Below, piece after piece: positions 49,852 to 57,035 of a stretch of DNA of 64,000 nt. The notes beneath the pieces were generated by a model. The model did not search any database. It worked only from the letters and a program-made list of their open reading frames with translations, and was not told where the DNA came from. Position 1 is the stretch's first letter, and every line of letters begins with the position of its first letter. This DNA is from Usitatibacter rugosus. GTDB taxonomy: Bacteria; Pseudomonadota; Gammaproteobacteria; Burkholderiales; Usitatibacteraceae. A program made the translations under genes and the position numbers. The stretch is from NCBI RefSeq assembly GCF_013003965.1, contig NZ_CP053069.1, forward strand, positions 899,419 through 963,418, given 5' to 3'.

Positions 49852-49865
49852 GGTGTTCCTCTTCT

Positions 49866-50108
49866 TCAAGCGAACTGCGTGGGGCGGATGGAAACCCAGG
49901 AGGTCTGCATGGCCTGGATCAGGGTGCGGCCGCGGCTGGCGATGACGCGTCGCTCGCCGGCGCCGAGGACGAAGTCCTGCGTCTGTCCTTCCTCGGTGAG
50001 CCAGAGGGCGCCGCAGCGCGCACGCACGCTGGTGCCTTGCGCGTCGTCGAGGGCGATCACCTGCCCGGGTTGCAGCTCCAGTACGGCCGATTCGGTCCTG
50101 AGATCCAT
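49866..50108 (-). CDS. DUF2917 protein
   Basis: An 80-residue all-beta protein: VLELQPGQVIALDDAQGTSVRARCGALWLTEEGQTQDFVLGAGERRVI is the DUF2917 core, a cupin-like half barrel. Such genes are regularly found divergent from GcvA-type LysR regulators, as here, and are probably their targets. ATG 50108 has a GGAG ribosome site. Biochemical role unknown. Confidence 0.8.
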   Translation of the reverse strand: MDLRTESAVLELQPGQVIALDDAQGTSVRARCGALWLTEEGQTQDFVLGAGERRVIASRGRTLIQAMQTSWVSIRPTQFA

Positions 50109-50204
50109 GGGTGCTCCTTGTGGGATTCCTGGGGCGCATGCAAAATGGGGCGCTCCCAGGACGCCATTCTCCATAGGCACCGGGATAGGGACAAACGAAT
50201 TCGG

Positions 50205-50217
50205 TGCATTCCCTGCA
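50205..50217. promoter_or_regulatory. Candidate LysR-type operator
   Basis: TGCATTCCCTGCA, an inverted TGCA pair with 5-bp spacer, lies 12 bp before the lysR start in the 121-bp divergent intergenic region. A related GCATGC is at about 50139-50144. The position suits autoregulation and control of the DUF2917 gene. Confidence 0.4.
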
Positions 50218-50229
50218 TGAGGATTAGGA

Positions 50230-51162
50230 ATGGCTAAAAACGGCCGGGCGCTGCCTCCGCTGGACCTCCTCGTGGGCTTCGAGGCGGCCGCGCGCCACCT
50301 GTCGTTCACGCGGGCCGCGGCGGAGCTTTTCCTCACGCAGTCCGCCGTGAGCCGGCAGATCCTCGCGCTGGAGGAGTTCCTGGGCGTGCCGTTGTTCGAG
50401 CGGCGGCATAAAGCGCTCGCGCTCACGGAAGCGGGGCAGGCGTACTTCCGGACGGTGGGCCCGATCCTCGAGCAGCTTCGCGATTCGACGCGGCGCCTCC
50501 GTGAATCGCGGTCGGGACGCCTGCTCACGGTCACCACCACGATCTCGTTCGCGTCGATGTGGCTGGTGCCGCGGCTGGCGCGCTTCCGGAAGGATCATCC
50601 GCACGTGGATGTGCGCGTGGCGGCGAGCACGGACGTCGTGGATATCGAGCGGGAGGGCATCGACCTCGCGATACGCGACTGCCGGCCGGAAGCGGCGCCA
50701 CCGGGAGCGATCGTGCTCATGGGCGATCACGTGGCGCCTGTCTGCAGTGCGGCTTACCTCAAGGAGCATCGTGCGGCGAAGCAGCCGCTCGCGAAGCCCG
50801 AGGACCTGCGCCACCACGTGCTGCTCCACATGCACGACCCCAACGGCCGCTTCCCCTTCATCTCCTGGCCGAGCTGGCTCGAGGCGCACGGCCTCGCCGA
50901 TCTCGCCCACGAAGGCTCGCTCGTCTTCGGCCAGTACGACCAGGTGATCCACGCGGCAATGCACGGGCAGGGCGTGGCGCTGGGACGAATGTCGTTGCTG
51001 CAGCAGGACCTTCGCGACAAGCGGTTGGTCGCCCTTTTCGGCAAGAGCCAGCGCATCTCGCGCGCCTTCCACGCCATCTATTCGAAAGGCGCGGCCTCGC
51101 GTCCCGAGGCGAAGGAATTCGTGCAGTGGATCAAGCAGGAAATCGCCAAGGACGGAAACTAG
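50230..51162 (+). CDS. LysR-family regulator (GcvA-like)
   Basis: A 310-residue regulator. The N-terminal helix-turn-helix has AARHLSFTRAAAELFLTQSAVSRQILALEEFLGVPLFER. The effector domain begins LLTVTTTISFASMWLVPRL, and IDLAIRDCRP is typical of the GcvA clade. It is divergent from the DUF2917 gene. Its stop TAG is 2 bp before REPIN 4. Confidence 0.9.
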   Translation: MAKNGRALPPLDLLVGFEAAARHLSFTRAAAELFLTQSAVSRQILALEEFLGVPLFERRHKALALTEAGQAYFRTVGPILEQLRDSTRRLRESRSGRLLTVTTTISFASMWLVPRLARFRKDHPHVDVRVAASTDVVDIEREGIDLAIRDCRPEAAPPGAIVLMGDHVAPVCSAAYLKEHRAAKQPLAKPEDLRHHVLLHMHDPNGRFPFISWPSWLEAHGLADLAHEGSLVFGQYDQVIHAAMHGQGVALGRMSLLQQDLRDKRLVALFGKSQRISRAFHAIYSKGAASRPEAKEFVQWIKQEIAKDGN

Positions 51163-51164
51163 GA

Positions 51165-51236
51165 GCAATAAACGGGTCAGGACAACTTATTCGTACGCCT
51201 CTTTTTTCGAATAAGTTGTCCTGACCGCTTTATTGC
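51165..51236. repeat. REPIN palindrome 4 (GGGTCAGGACAACTTATT variant)
   Basis: Arms of 29 bp with core GGGTCAGGAC instead of GGGGTCAGAC, around a 14-bp loop that includes TTTTTT. It is a diverged member of the family, between convergent genes. It supplies the Gln codon remnants and the TAA stop of the DUF4861 gene. Confidence 0.85.
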
Positions 51237-52420
51237 CTCTCATTGCCGATGACTTCCACTCGCAACGGCGCCGCGAGCTTCTTCGCGAACGTGTTCACGT
51301 ACGCGTCGAAATCGGCGACGCCGGGGAAGTCGCCGCTGCGGTCCCAGCCCGTGCCGACGTAATAGGCCGACGGTCCGCGAAAGGTGAGCAGCACGTTGCC
51401 GTCCGCCTCGGGCGTGGCAACGAGGCGCGAAGGGTCGATCACGATCGCGCAGCCCAGGTGGCCGTCCTGAGCGTAACTGTCGAGCGTCTCCCAACTGCGA
51501 ACCACGCCGCCCGCGACGTCGATCCTGAAAGCTCCGCTCTTCGCCTTCTTGATACCCGCGGCGTACTGGACGGAGGCGGCCAGGGGAGCACCATCCTGCG
51601 TGGCGTAGAGACTTTCGAACTTCACGAAATTGGATCCCGCGTCGAGGCTGACCCGCTTGGTCTCGCGCACCTTCACGCCGCCGACATCCCATGCTTCGTA
51701 GTCCAGCTCGAAGAGCAGGCGGATCGGTCCGCGCGAGAGGACGCGCGAGCGGCGGAAGTTCTTCGAGGTGTAGAGACGCCCGCCCGCGTAGAGGCCGCTG
51801 CCGCCGCACCCGCGTGACTTGCCCGCCGAGTAGAAGTCGCCGCCCTCGCCATGGTCGCGGTGATAGTCGTCGGCGAGATACCAGCGGTCCACCACCAGCC
51901 GCGGCGTCTTCTTCACCCACGCGTCGACGGTGCTGCTGGTGAGGGGCTCCTGCTCCCAGGTCTCGAGCGCCTCGCCGTACATGCGGAAGGCGACCTTGTC
52001 GTTCTCCCAGGCGAAGTCGTCGAAGCGCTCGCGCACGAAGCGGCCGTAGACCCTGAAATCCTCCGGCTTGAACGCGCGCTTCTCGCCCAGGGTGATCCTG
52101 TATTCGGTCGTTCCCTTCGCCGCGACGTCGGCCTGGAAGGCGATCGCGTCATCGCGGTGATCGCCGGTGAGATCCATCGGCTGCACGAGGAGGTCCTTGC
52201 CCGATGCATCGATGACATGCACGCGCTCGAGGTCCGCGGACTTGATCGCGGGGCCCAGCGACGCGAGCGAGATCTCGATGACCTCGCCCCGCCGCGCGAT
52301 GGTGCTGTCGTTGCGCACGACGATGCGCCCGAGGCTCGTGGGCAATTGCGCCCACGCGGGCAGGAGGATTGCGGAGAGAACGAGGCCGAGCGCCGCCCGG
52401 GCCGCGGCCGGGCGAGCCAC
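51230..52420 (-). CDS. DUF4861 secreted protein
   Basis: A 396-residue exported protein: signal peptide about 1-24 (LPAWAQ), then IVVRNDSTIARRGEVIEISLASL and the DUF4861 body with VYGRFVRERFDDFAWENDKVAFRMYG, WYLADDYHRDHGEGGDFYSAGKSRGCGG and DYEAWDVGGVKVRETKRVSLDAGSNF. The fold is predicted to be a galactose-mutarotase-like beta sandwich and is linked to polysaccharide use in Bacteroidetes. It is rarer in betaproteobacteria, so possibly acquired. The GTG start overlaps the HNH gene stop by one base; no sugar-catabolic genes are adjacent. Confidence 0.82.
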   Translation of the reverse strand: MARPAAARAALGLVLSAILLPAWAQLPTSLGRIVVRNDSTIARRGEVIEISLASLGPAIKSADLERVHVIDASGKDLLVQPMDLTGDHRDDAIAFQADVAAKGTTEYRITLGEKRAFKPEDFRVYGRFVRERFDDFAWENDKVAFRMYGEALETWEQEPLTSSTVDAWVKKTPRLVVDRWYLADDYHRDHGEGGDFYSAGKSRGCGGSGLYAGGRLYTSKNFRRSRVLSRGPIRLLFELDYEAWDVGGVKVRETKRVSLDAGSNFVKFESLYATQDGAPLAASVQYAAGIKKAKSGAFRIDVAGGVVRSWETLDSYAQDGHLGCAIVIDPSRLVATPEADGNVLLTFRGPSAYYVGTGWDRSGDFPGVADFDAYVNTFAKKLAAPLRVEVIGNERQ

Positions 52421-52998
52421 TATTGGCCGTGCAGGCGCGAGTTCGCCGAGACGTGCTGCTTCAGGAATTCCATCTGGTCCACGAGGATGCGGCGGTTGGC
52501 CAGGATGAGGAATTCCGCGCGGTTCGGGATGTAGGGCGCGTAGAGGAGCTGCATGTGCGCTTCCTCCGGCGTGCGGCTGCCCTTCTTCTGGTTGCAGTTG
52601 CGGCACGCAGTGACGACGTTCATCCACGTGTCGCGGCCGCCGCGCGACATCGGCAGGATGTGGTCGCAGGTCAGCTTGAAATGCGAGAAATGGCCGCCGC
52701 AGAAGCCGCAGATGGAACGGTCGCGATGGAAGAGCTCGCGATTGTTCAGCGGCGGGATGGCGTTGAAGCCCTTGAAGGCGAGCGCCTTGCCCTTGATCGC
52801 GATGATCGAATTGGAGGTGATGCTGGAGCGTTCACCGGTGATGTGCGAGCGTCCGCCATACACGGTGAAGGCATGCTGGCCCAGCTCCCAGGCGACGCGT
52901 TCCTTTGCGTAGTACCAAACCGCTTGCTGCCAGGTGATCCAGCGGTGCGGCACGCCGTGGGTGTCCAGCGTGAGGATGAGGGGAAGCGTCCGGTTCAT
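52420..52998 (-). CDS. HNH endonuclease family protein
   Basis: A 192-residue protein with an N-terminal strand-rich domain (LILTLDTHGVPHRWITWQQAVWYYAKERVAW) and a zinc-bound HNH domain: CGFCGGHF (about 106-113), TCDHILPMSRGGRDTWMNVVTACRNCNQKKG (about 118-148). These chromosomal HNH proteins are widespread and not tied to phage. They may act in DNA repair or restriction. ATG 52998 fits the family start; ATG 53025 would add nine residues. Confidence 0.85.
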   Translation of the reverse strand: MNRTLPLILTLDTHGVPHRWITWQQAVWYYAKERVAWELGQHAFTVYGGRSHITGERSSITSNSIIAIKGKALAFKGFNAIPPLNNRELFHRDRSICGFCGGHFSHFKLTCDHILPMSRGGRDTWMNVVTACRNCNQKKGSRTPEEAHMQLLYAPYIPNRAEFLILANRRILVDQMEFLKQHVSANSRLHGQ

Positions 52999-53085
52999 GG
53001 GTGAAAGACTGTTTTTGCCAGTCAAATCGAGAACTTGGATAATGCTCCTCAGAAGCTGGATCCAATATTACACGGAAAAAATCCC

Positions 53086-53634
53086 ATGGCCCTCGACCGC
53101 GTTTCCTCCGGGAAGAAGCTCCCCAACGACTTCAACGTCATCATCGAGATCCCGGCCCAGGCCGATCCGATCAAGTACGAGGTCGACAAGGAGAGCGGGG
53201 CCCTGTTCGTGGACCGCTTTGTCTCCACGGCCATGCACTACCCGTGCAACTACGGGTACATCCCCCACACCCTCTCGGATGATGGCGATCCGGTCGACGT
53301 GTTGGTGGTCACTCCGTTTCCCCTGCACCCGGGCGTGGTGGTGCGCTGCCGGCCGGTCGGCATGCTCGCGATGACGGACGAGGCGGGCGTGGACACGAAG
53401 CTGCTCGCGGTGCCGGTCGACAAGCTCACGCCCCTCTACCGGGGCGTCGAGACGCCCCGCGACCTGGCGCCCGAGACCCTGGCGCAGATCCAGCACTTCT
53501 TCGCGCACTACAAGGACCTCGAGCCCGGCAAGTGGGTGAAGGTCGAAGGCTGGCTGGGGCCCGAGGAGGCGAAGAAGGAAATCACGAACGGCGTGAAACG
53601 CTACAAGGCGCAGAAGAAGAAGCCGGCGTTCTAA
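53086..53634 (+). CDS. ppa: Inorganic pyrophosphatase (family I)
   Basis: A 182-residue soluble pyrophosphatase. It contains [37 protein letters not shown], and the Mg2+-binding signature [10 protein letters not shown] (about 64-73), with [11 protein letters not shown] and KWVKVEGW later. It hydrolyses pyrophosphate to drive biosynthesis. ATG 53086 is chosen; the frame is open upstream without a better start. A dRS3-like palindrome follows the stop. Confidence 0.95.
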   Translation: MALDRVSSGKKLPNDFNVIIEIPAQADPIKYEVDKESGALFVDRFVSTAMHYPCNYGYIPHTLSDDGDPVDVLVVTPFPLHPGVVVRCRPVGMLAMTDEAGVDTKLLAVPVDKLTPLYRGVETPRDLAPETLAQIQHFFAHYKDLEPGKWVKVEGWLGPEEAKKEITNGVKRYKAQKKKPAF

Positions 53635-53643
53635 CGCGTTGTC

Positions 53644-53663
53644 ATTCCCGCGAAGGCGGGAAT
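53644..53663. repeat. dRS3-like palindrome
   Basis: ATTCCCGCGAAGGCGGGAAT, exactly ATTCCC-N8-GGGAAT, between the convergent ppa and SET-domain genes. Same family as 19008-19027. In Neisseria such repeats are integration sites for filamentous phage. Confidence 0.85.
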
Positions 53664-53667
53664 CCAG

Positions 53668-54078
53668 TCAGATCTTCCCGCGACAGTTCTTCGCGCCGCA
53701 TTGGCAGGGGAGCTGCCCGTTGTGGTGGCTCTCTTCGTAGTCCACCGTGAGCTCCTCGCCCTTGCGGATGTCGCGCAGGGCGTAGAACTCGGCTCGCGTG
53801 TCGGTGACCCGCGTGAACGTGTTGGGATCGCAGGAGTGGTTGATGAAGCGGAAGCCGCGCTTCGAATCCGTGGCGTCCAGCGCGTAGAGGCCGCATTCGA
53901 CGATGGCGATGACCTCCTTCGTCTTCGCGCGCCGCCGGGCCTCGCGGATGCTCACCTGCTCGCCTTCGAACTCGCCGATCTTCGCCTTCGCCTTGATGGA
54001 CGTTCCGGCATAGAGCCCCTGGCCGACGATGCGGCTCGGGGCGACGTACATCGCTTCGTAGGTCTTCTTCCAGTTCAT
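53668..54078 (-). CDS. SET-domain protein-lysine methyltransferase-like
   Basis: A 136-residue minimal SET domain: SRIVGQGLYAGTSIKAKAKIGEFEGEQVS (start of SET), RFINHSCDPNTF (SAM/catalytic loop, about 86-97), AEFYALRDIRKGEELTVDYEE (catalytic Tyr), and post-SET-like Cys CQCGAKNCRG. All key elements are present, so it should bind SAM and methylate a protein lysine. The target is unknown. It overlaps the upstream transporter gene by ATGA. Confidence 0.88.
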   Translation of the reverse strand: MNWKKTYEAMYVAPSRIVGQGLYAGTSIKAKAKIGEFEGEQVSIREARRRAKTKEVIAIVECGLYALDATDSKRGFRFINHSCDPNTFTRVTDTRAEFYALRDIRKGEELTVDYEESHHNGQLPCQCGAKNCRGKI

Positions 54079-54953
54079 GTTCGTGCGGCGTTCCTGAGAT
54101 TGAGCCAGGCGAGAAGGGCGAGCGCGAAACCGATCAGCAGCATGCCCGCCAGCTCGAGCCCGGGCGGGCGCTCGCCGAGCTGCACCCACGACGACATGAC
54201 CGCGACAACCGGAATGCCGAGCGAGTTGAGGCCCGCGATGCCGGCCGGGGTGTTCTGCAGGATGTAGGTCCAGAGCCACCAGCCGATGGCCGTTGCGGCG
54301 ATCGTCGAGAAGGCGAGGGCGTAGATGTATTCATGCGTCCACTCGATGGGCCGATCCGATGTCGTGGCGGCGAGCGCGGCGAGGACGATCGCCCCGAAGA
54401 GCAATTGCCAGGCCGTGAACGTGAGCGGATCGGTCCCCGGCGTGGGCCAGCGTTTCGACATCACGGCCGAGATCGCCCAGACCGCGCCCCCCGCGACCGC
54501 AAGCAGGCTTCCGTACACGCTGGTGAGATCCCACGGCGCGACGATCAGCGTGAGGCCCGCGAAGGCGATCGCTACGGCGATCCACTGCGTGCCCCGCATC
54601 CGCTCGCCGATCAGGAAATGCGCGAACACGATCATCCAGAACGGCATCGTGAAGACCAGCACGGAGGTCTTGCCCGGGCCGGCCTTGAGGAGAGCGAAGT
54701 GCGAGAGCGCCACGAAGAGCGCGACCTGCGTGCAGCCGAGCAGCACCGCCATGCGGTAGCGAGGCAGCAAGAGCTTGCGGCCGGTGAGCTTCACGAGGAG
54801 GAACAGGAACGCGGAGCCGAGGCCCACGCGCCAGGCGGCGAAGTCGAAGGGGTGCGCGTGGCGAAGGGCGATCTTCATGACCACCCACGAGTAGCCCCAG
54901 ATCAGCACCATCGCGACGAGCGCGGCCACCGGGGTCGAGCGGGAAGGCGTCAC
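54075..54953 (-). CDS. DMT-superfamily transporter (EamA)
   Basis: A 292-residue inner-membrane protein with ten predicted helices in two EamA repeats (starting at LVAMVLIWGYSWVVMKIAL and at GSLLAVAGGAVWAISAVMSKRW). These proteins export metabolites such as amino acids. The start is GTG 54953. Nothing in the context fixes the substrate. Divergent from the acetyltransferase. Confidence 0.88.
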   Translation of the reverse strand: MTPSRSTPVAALVAMVLIWGYSWVVMKIALRHAHPFDFAAWRVGLGSAFLFLLVKLTGRKLLLPRYRMAVLLGCTQVALFVALSHFALLKAGPGKTSVLVFTMPFWMIVFAHFLIGERMRGTQWIAVAIAFAGLTLIVAPWDLTSVYGSLLAVAGGAVWAISAVMSKRWPTPGTDPLTFTAWQLLFGAIVLAALAATTSDRPIEWTHEYIYALAFSTIAATAIGWWLWTYILQNTPAGIAGLNSLGIPVVAVMSSWVQLGERPPGLELAGMLLIGFALALLAWLNLRNAART

Positions 54954-55047
54954 GCTAGAATTCTACATGGCCACTCGCCCCCGTCCTTCCCGCGGAGCCC
55001 GCCCCCGAGAGTCTCAATCGGGGGGCGGGAATCCAGACTACTTCGTC

Positions 55048-55458
55048 ATGATCGTCCCGTGGAGCGACTCGGGCGTGATGCTCTCCGACGTCCGCACCAC
55101 CGTCTTCGTCGACGAGCAGTCCGTGCCCGTGGAGATCGAGCGGGACGGACGCGACGCGGAATGCGTCCACGTCCTCGCACGCGACCTCGATGGCCAGCCC
55201 ATCGGTGCGGGCCGCCTCATGCCCGACGGCCGCATCGGCCGCATGGCGGTACTGAAGGATTGGCGCGGCTCGGGCGTCGGCGGCGCGATGCTGACCGAGC
55301 TGATGGCGGAGGCGAAGCGTCGCGGCATGCCGGAGGTCTACCTCCACTCCCAGTCCCATGCGAAAGCCTTCTACGAGCGGCATGGCTTTGCCGTCGAGGG
55401 CGAGGAGTACATGGAGGCCGGCATCCCGCACATCGCCATGCGGGCAACGACCAAATAA
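55048..55458 (+). CDS. GNAT-family N-acetyltransferase
   Basis: A 136-residue acetyltransferase of the YjcF/ElaA-like group: VRTTVFVDEQSVPVEIERDGRD, GRIGRMAVLKDWRGSGVGGAMLTEL (acetyl-CoA loop RGSGVGGA), and the tail AKAFYERHGFAVEGEEYMEAGIPHIAM. ATG 55048 starts just before the conserved domain. ATG 54967 would add 27 residues encoded by an inverted repeat (CCCGCCCCCGA near 54998, complement near 55018), so it is less likely. Its TAA stop is the end of REPIN 5. Confidence 0.83.
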   Translation: MIVPWSDSGVMLSDVRTTVFVDEQSVPVEIERDGRDAECVHVLARDLDGQPIGAGRLMPDGRIGRMAVLKDWRGSGVGGAMLTELMAEAKRRGMPEVYLHSQSHAKAFYERHGFAVEGEEYMEAGIPHIAMRATTK

Positions 55459-55543
55459 AGGGGTCAGACCACTTTATTCAATCGTCGCCGGGCCACAGCC
55501 CGGTTGAACCGATCGAATAAAGTGGTCTGACCCCTTTATTTGG
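55451..55543. repeat. REPIN palindrome 5 (stops for two convergent genes)
   Basis: Arms CCAAATAAAGGGGTCAGACC...TTTATTC on both sides of a 34-bp spacer. Each outer end encodes Lys-TAA of the gene that runs into it: the acetyltransferase on the plus strand and ygfZ on the minus strand. Confidence 0.9.
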
Positions 55544-56480
55544 GGACGTCGTATGGCAGTGGCTTCAGTTCTACCGCCGGGCCGTCGAGCGATTTCCAGT
55601 GGAGATCGTTGGTGGCGAGGCTCTCCAGTTGCGCGACGACCAGCGCGTCGAAGCCACCTTCGGGTACCGCGGCGACGTTCGCGATCTCGCCCGCGGCTTG
55701 CTCGCCAAAAGCGGTGCTGAAGAGTGCGTCGCCGGGCTTCGGTGCCTCGCCGGCAGCAAAGTGCGCCAGCGCCATGCGCCGCTTCAGTCCACCGCGATAG
55801 TGCATCCGGGCGACGATCTCCTGCCCCGGATAGCAGCCCTTCTTGAAGCTCACGCCGCCGATCAGCTCGTAGTTGACCATCTGCGGGACGAACGCCTCCT
55901 GCGTGGCGGCAACGATGGTCGGTACGCCGGCGCGGATGTTCGCCGCCTCCCACGCTTCGGCACCAGCGGCGGCGCCGCCCTGCGTGAGGGCTTCGCGAAC
56001 GCGATCGGCCATCGCAACGGGAGCGAACACCACGAAGCGTTCCGCCTCGAGGGCGACGCAGATCGCATCGTCACGCCGGGTCACGCGCATGGGCTCGGGC
56101 ACGCTTTCGAAGAATGACGCGATCGCCGGGCGAGCAGCCTCTCCGGCAACACCGAAACGCACATGAGCCGCCGTCACGTCCTCGATCTTCACCTTCGAGC
56201 GCAGCACGAACATGCGCAACCGCTTCGCCACGGGCTCGACGATCTCGGTGGGAAGCATCAGCAGGAAATCCTCCGCGCGCCGCACCAGCAGGAAGCTCGC
56301 GAGCATGCGGCCCTTCGCGGTCAGCCAGCCGCTCCACTGCGCCGCGTCGACGGGCAGCGCCTCCACGTCGTTCGTGAACTGGCCGTGCAGGAACGCGGCC
56401 GCGTCGTCACCCGTAACGCGGAGCAGCGCGTTATGCGTGAGTTCGGCCGTGATCGTGGCGCGGTGTGGAGTGTCGGGCAT
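55536..56480 (-). CDS. ygfZ: Folate-binding Fe-S cluster repair protein YgfZ
   Basis: A 314-residue GcvT-like tetrahydrofolate-binding protein that supports Fe-S enzyme assembly or repair. The family motif K-G-C-Y-x-G-Q-E is present in SFKKGCYPGQEIVARMHYRG (about 215-234). Also seen: LLRVTGDDAAAFLHGQFTNDV and the terminal all-beta domain. The final Lys and the stop come from REPIN 5. Divergent from the membrane protein at 56486. Confidence 0.93.
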   Translation of the reverse strand: MPDTPHRATITAELTHNALLRVTGDDAAAFLHGQFTNDVEALPVDAAQWSGWLTAKGRMLASFLLVRRAEDFLLMLPTEIVEPVAKRLRMFVLRSKVKIEDVTAAHVRFGVAGEAARPAIASFFESVPEPMRVTRRDDAICVALEAERFVVFAPVAMADRVREALTQGGAAAGAEAWEAANIRAGVPTIVAATQEAFVPQMVNYELIGGVSFKKGCYPGQEIVARMHYRGGLKRRMALAHFAAGEAPKPGDALFSTAFGEQAAGEIANVAAVPEGGFDALVVAQLESLATNDLHWKSLDGPAVELKPLPYDVPK

Positions 56481-56485
56481 GGGAT

Positions 56486-56959
56486 ATGGAGATGGATGCG
56501 GCTTCCGGTTCCTTCAAGTATAGCGACGCGGTCGAGCTTCGCCTCGTACCGTCTCGCATTGCCGCCCTGGGGCTGGTTCTCGCAGGTACCGGCACGATCG
56601 CGGTCCTCCTCCAATTGCCCCTTTCACCCGTGTGGCATTGGGCCGCCCTGGCCGGTGTCCTGGGGCTCACTGGCGAGGCGCTGCTCACGGTCGCCGCACG
56701 CCGGAGCCGCTGGGGCGTTCACGGGATGCGTCTCGACCGTTGGGGCGCCATCACGGTGCGTGCCGGCGGCACTTTCCGAAGCGGCCTCGTGCAGCCGCGC
56801 TCGTTCGTGGCCCCTTGGCTCACCATCGTGCGCTGGCGTCCGGAGGGAGCGCGCTTCGACCGCACCTTCGTCGTGCTCCCCGACATGGCGGATGCCGAAG
56901 GCTTTCGCCGGGTGAGGGTGCTCCTGAAATGGGGGGAGACCGGAGCTAGAAAGAATTAG
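56486..56959 (+). CDS. Membrane protein, possibly YgfX/CptA-like
   Basis: A 157-residue protein with two close hydrophobic segments (about 26-44 and 48-68) and a soluble strand-rich tail ([47 protein letters not shown]). This layout matches YgfX/CptA proteins, and the neighbour ygfZ fits, though sdhE (ygfY) is absent. Assignment is tentative. ATG 56486 is chosen; GTG 56465 overlaps ygfZ's start. The last codons and TAG are REPIN 6 sequence. Confidence 0.65.
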   Translation: MEMDAASGSFKYSDAVELRLVPSRIAALGLVLAGTGTIAVLLQLPLSPVWHWAALAGVLGLTGEALLTVAARRSRWGVHGMRLDRWGAITVRAGGTFRSGLVQPRSFVAPWLTIVRWRPEGARFDRTFVVLPDMADAEGFRRVRVLLKWGETGARKN

Positions 56960-57016
56960 GGTCAGACCACCATTTCACGGGTGCGGAAGAAATGGTGGTC
57001 TGACCCTAATTCTTTC
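56949..57016. repeat. REPIN palindrome 6 (upstream of purL)
   Basis: Perfect 28-bp arms GAAAGAATTAGGGTCAGACC...CCATTTC around a 12-bp loop. The left end holds the stop of the preceding gene; the right end supplies CTGACC, 17 bp before the purL TATAAT. Confidence 0.9.
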
Positions 57017-57028
57017 TTTCCGTATAAT
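57000..57028 (+). promoter_or_regulatory. purL promoter with REPIN-derived -35
   Basis: -10 TATAAT at 57023-57028 is perfect. At 17-bp spacing upstream lies CTGACC (57000-57005, four of six to TTGACA), which is part of the REPIN arm. The predicted start of transcription is at or next to the purL ATG (57036), so the message would be leaderless. Confidence 0.6.
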
Positions 57029-57035
57029 TGCACCC

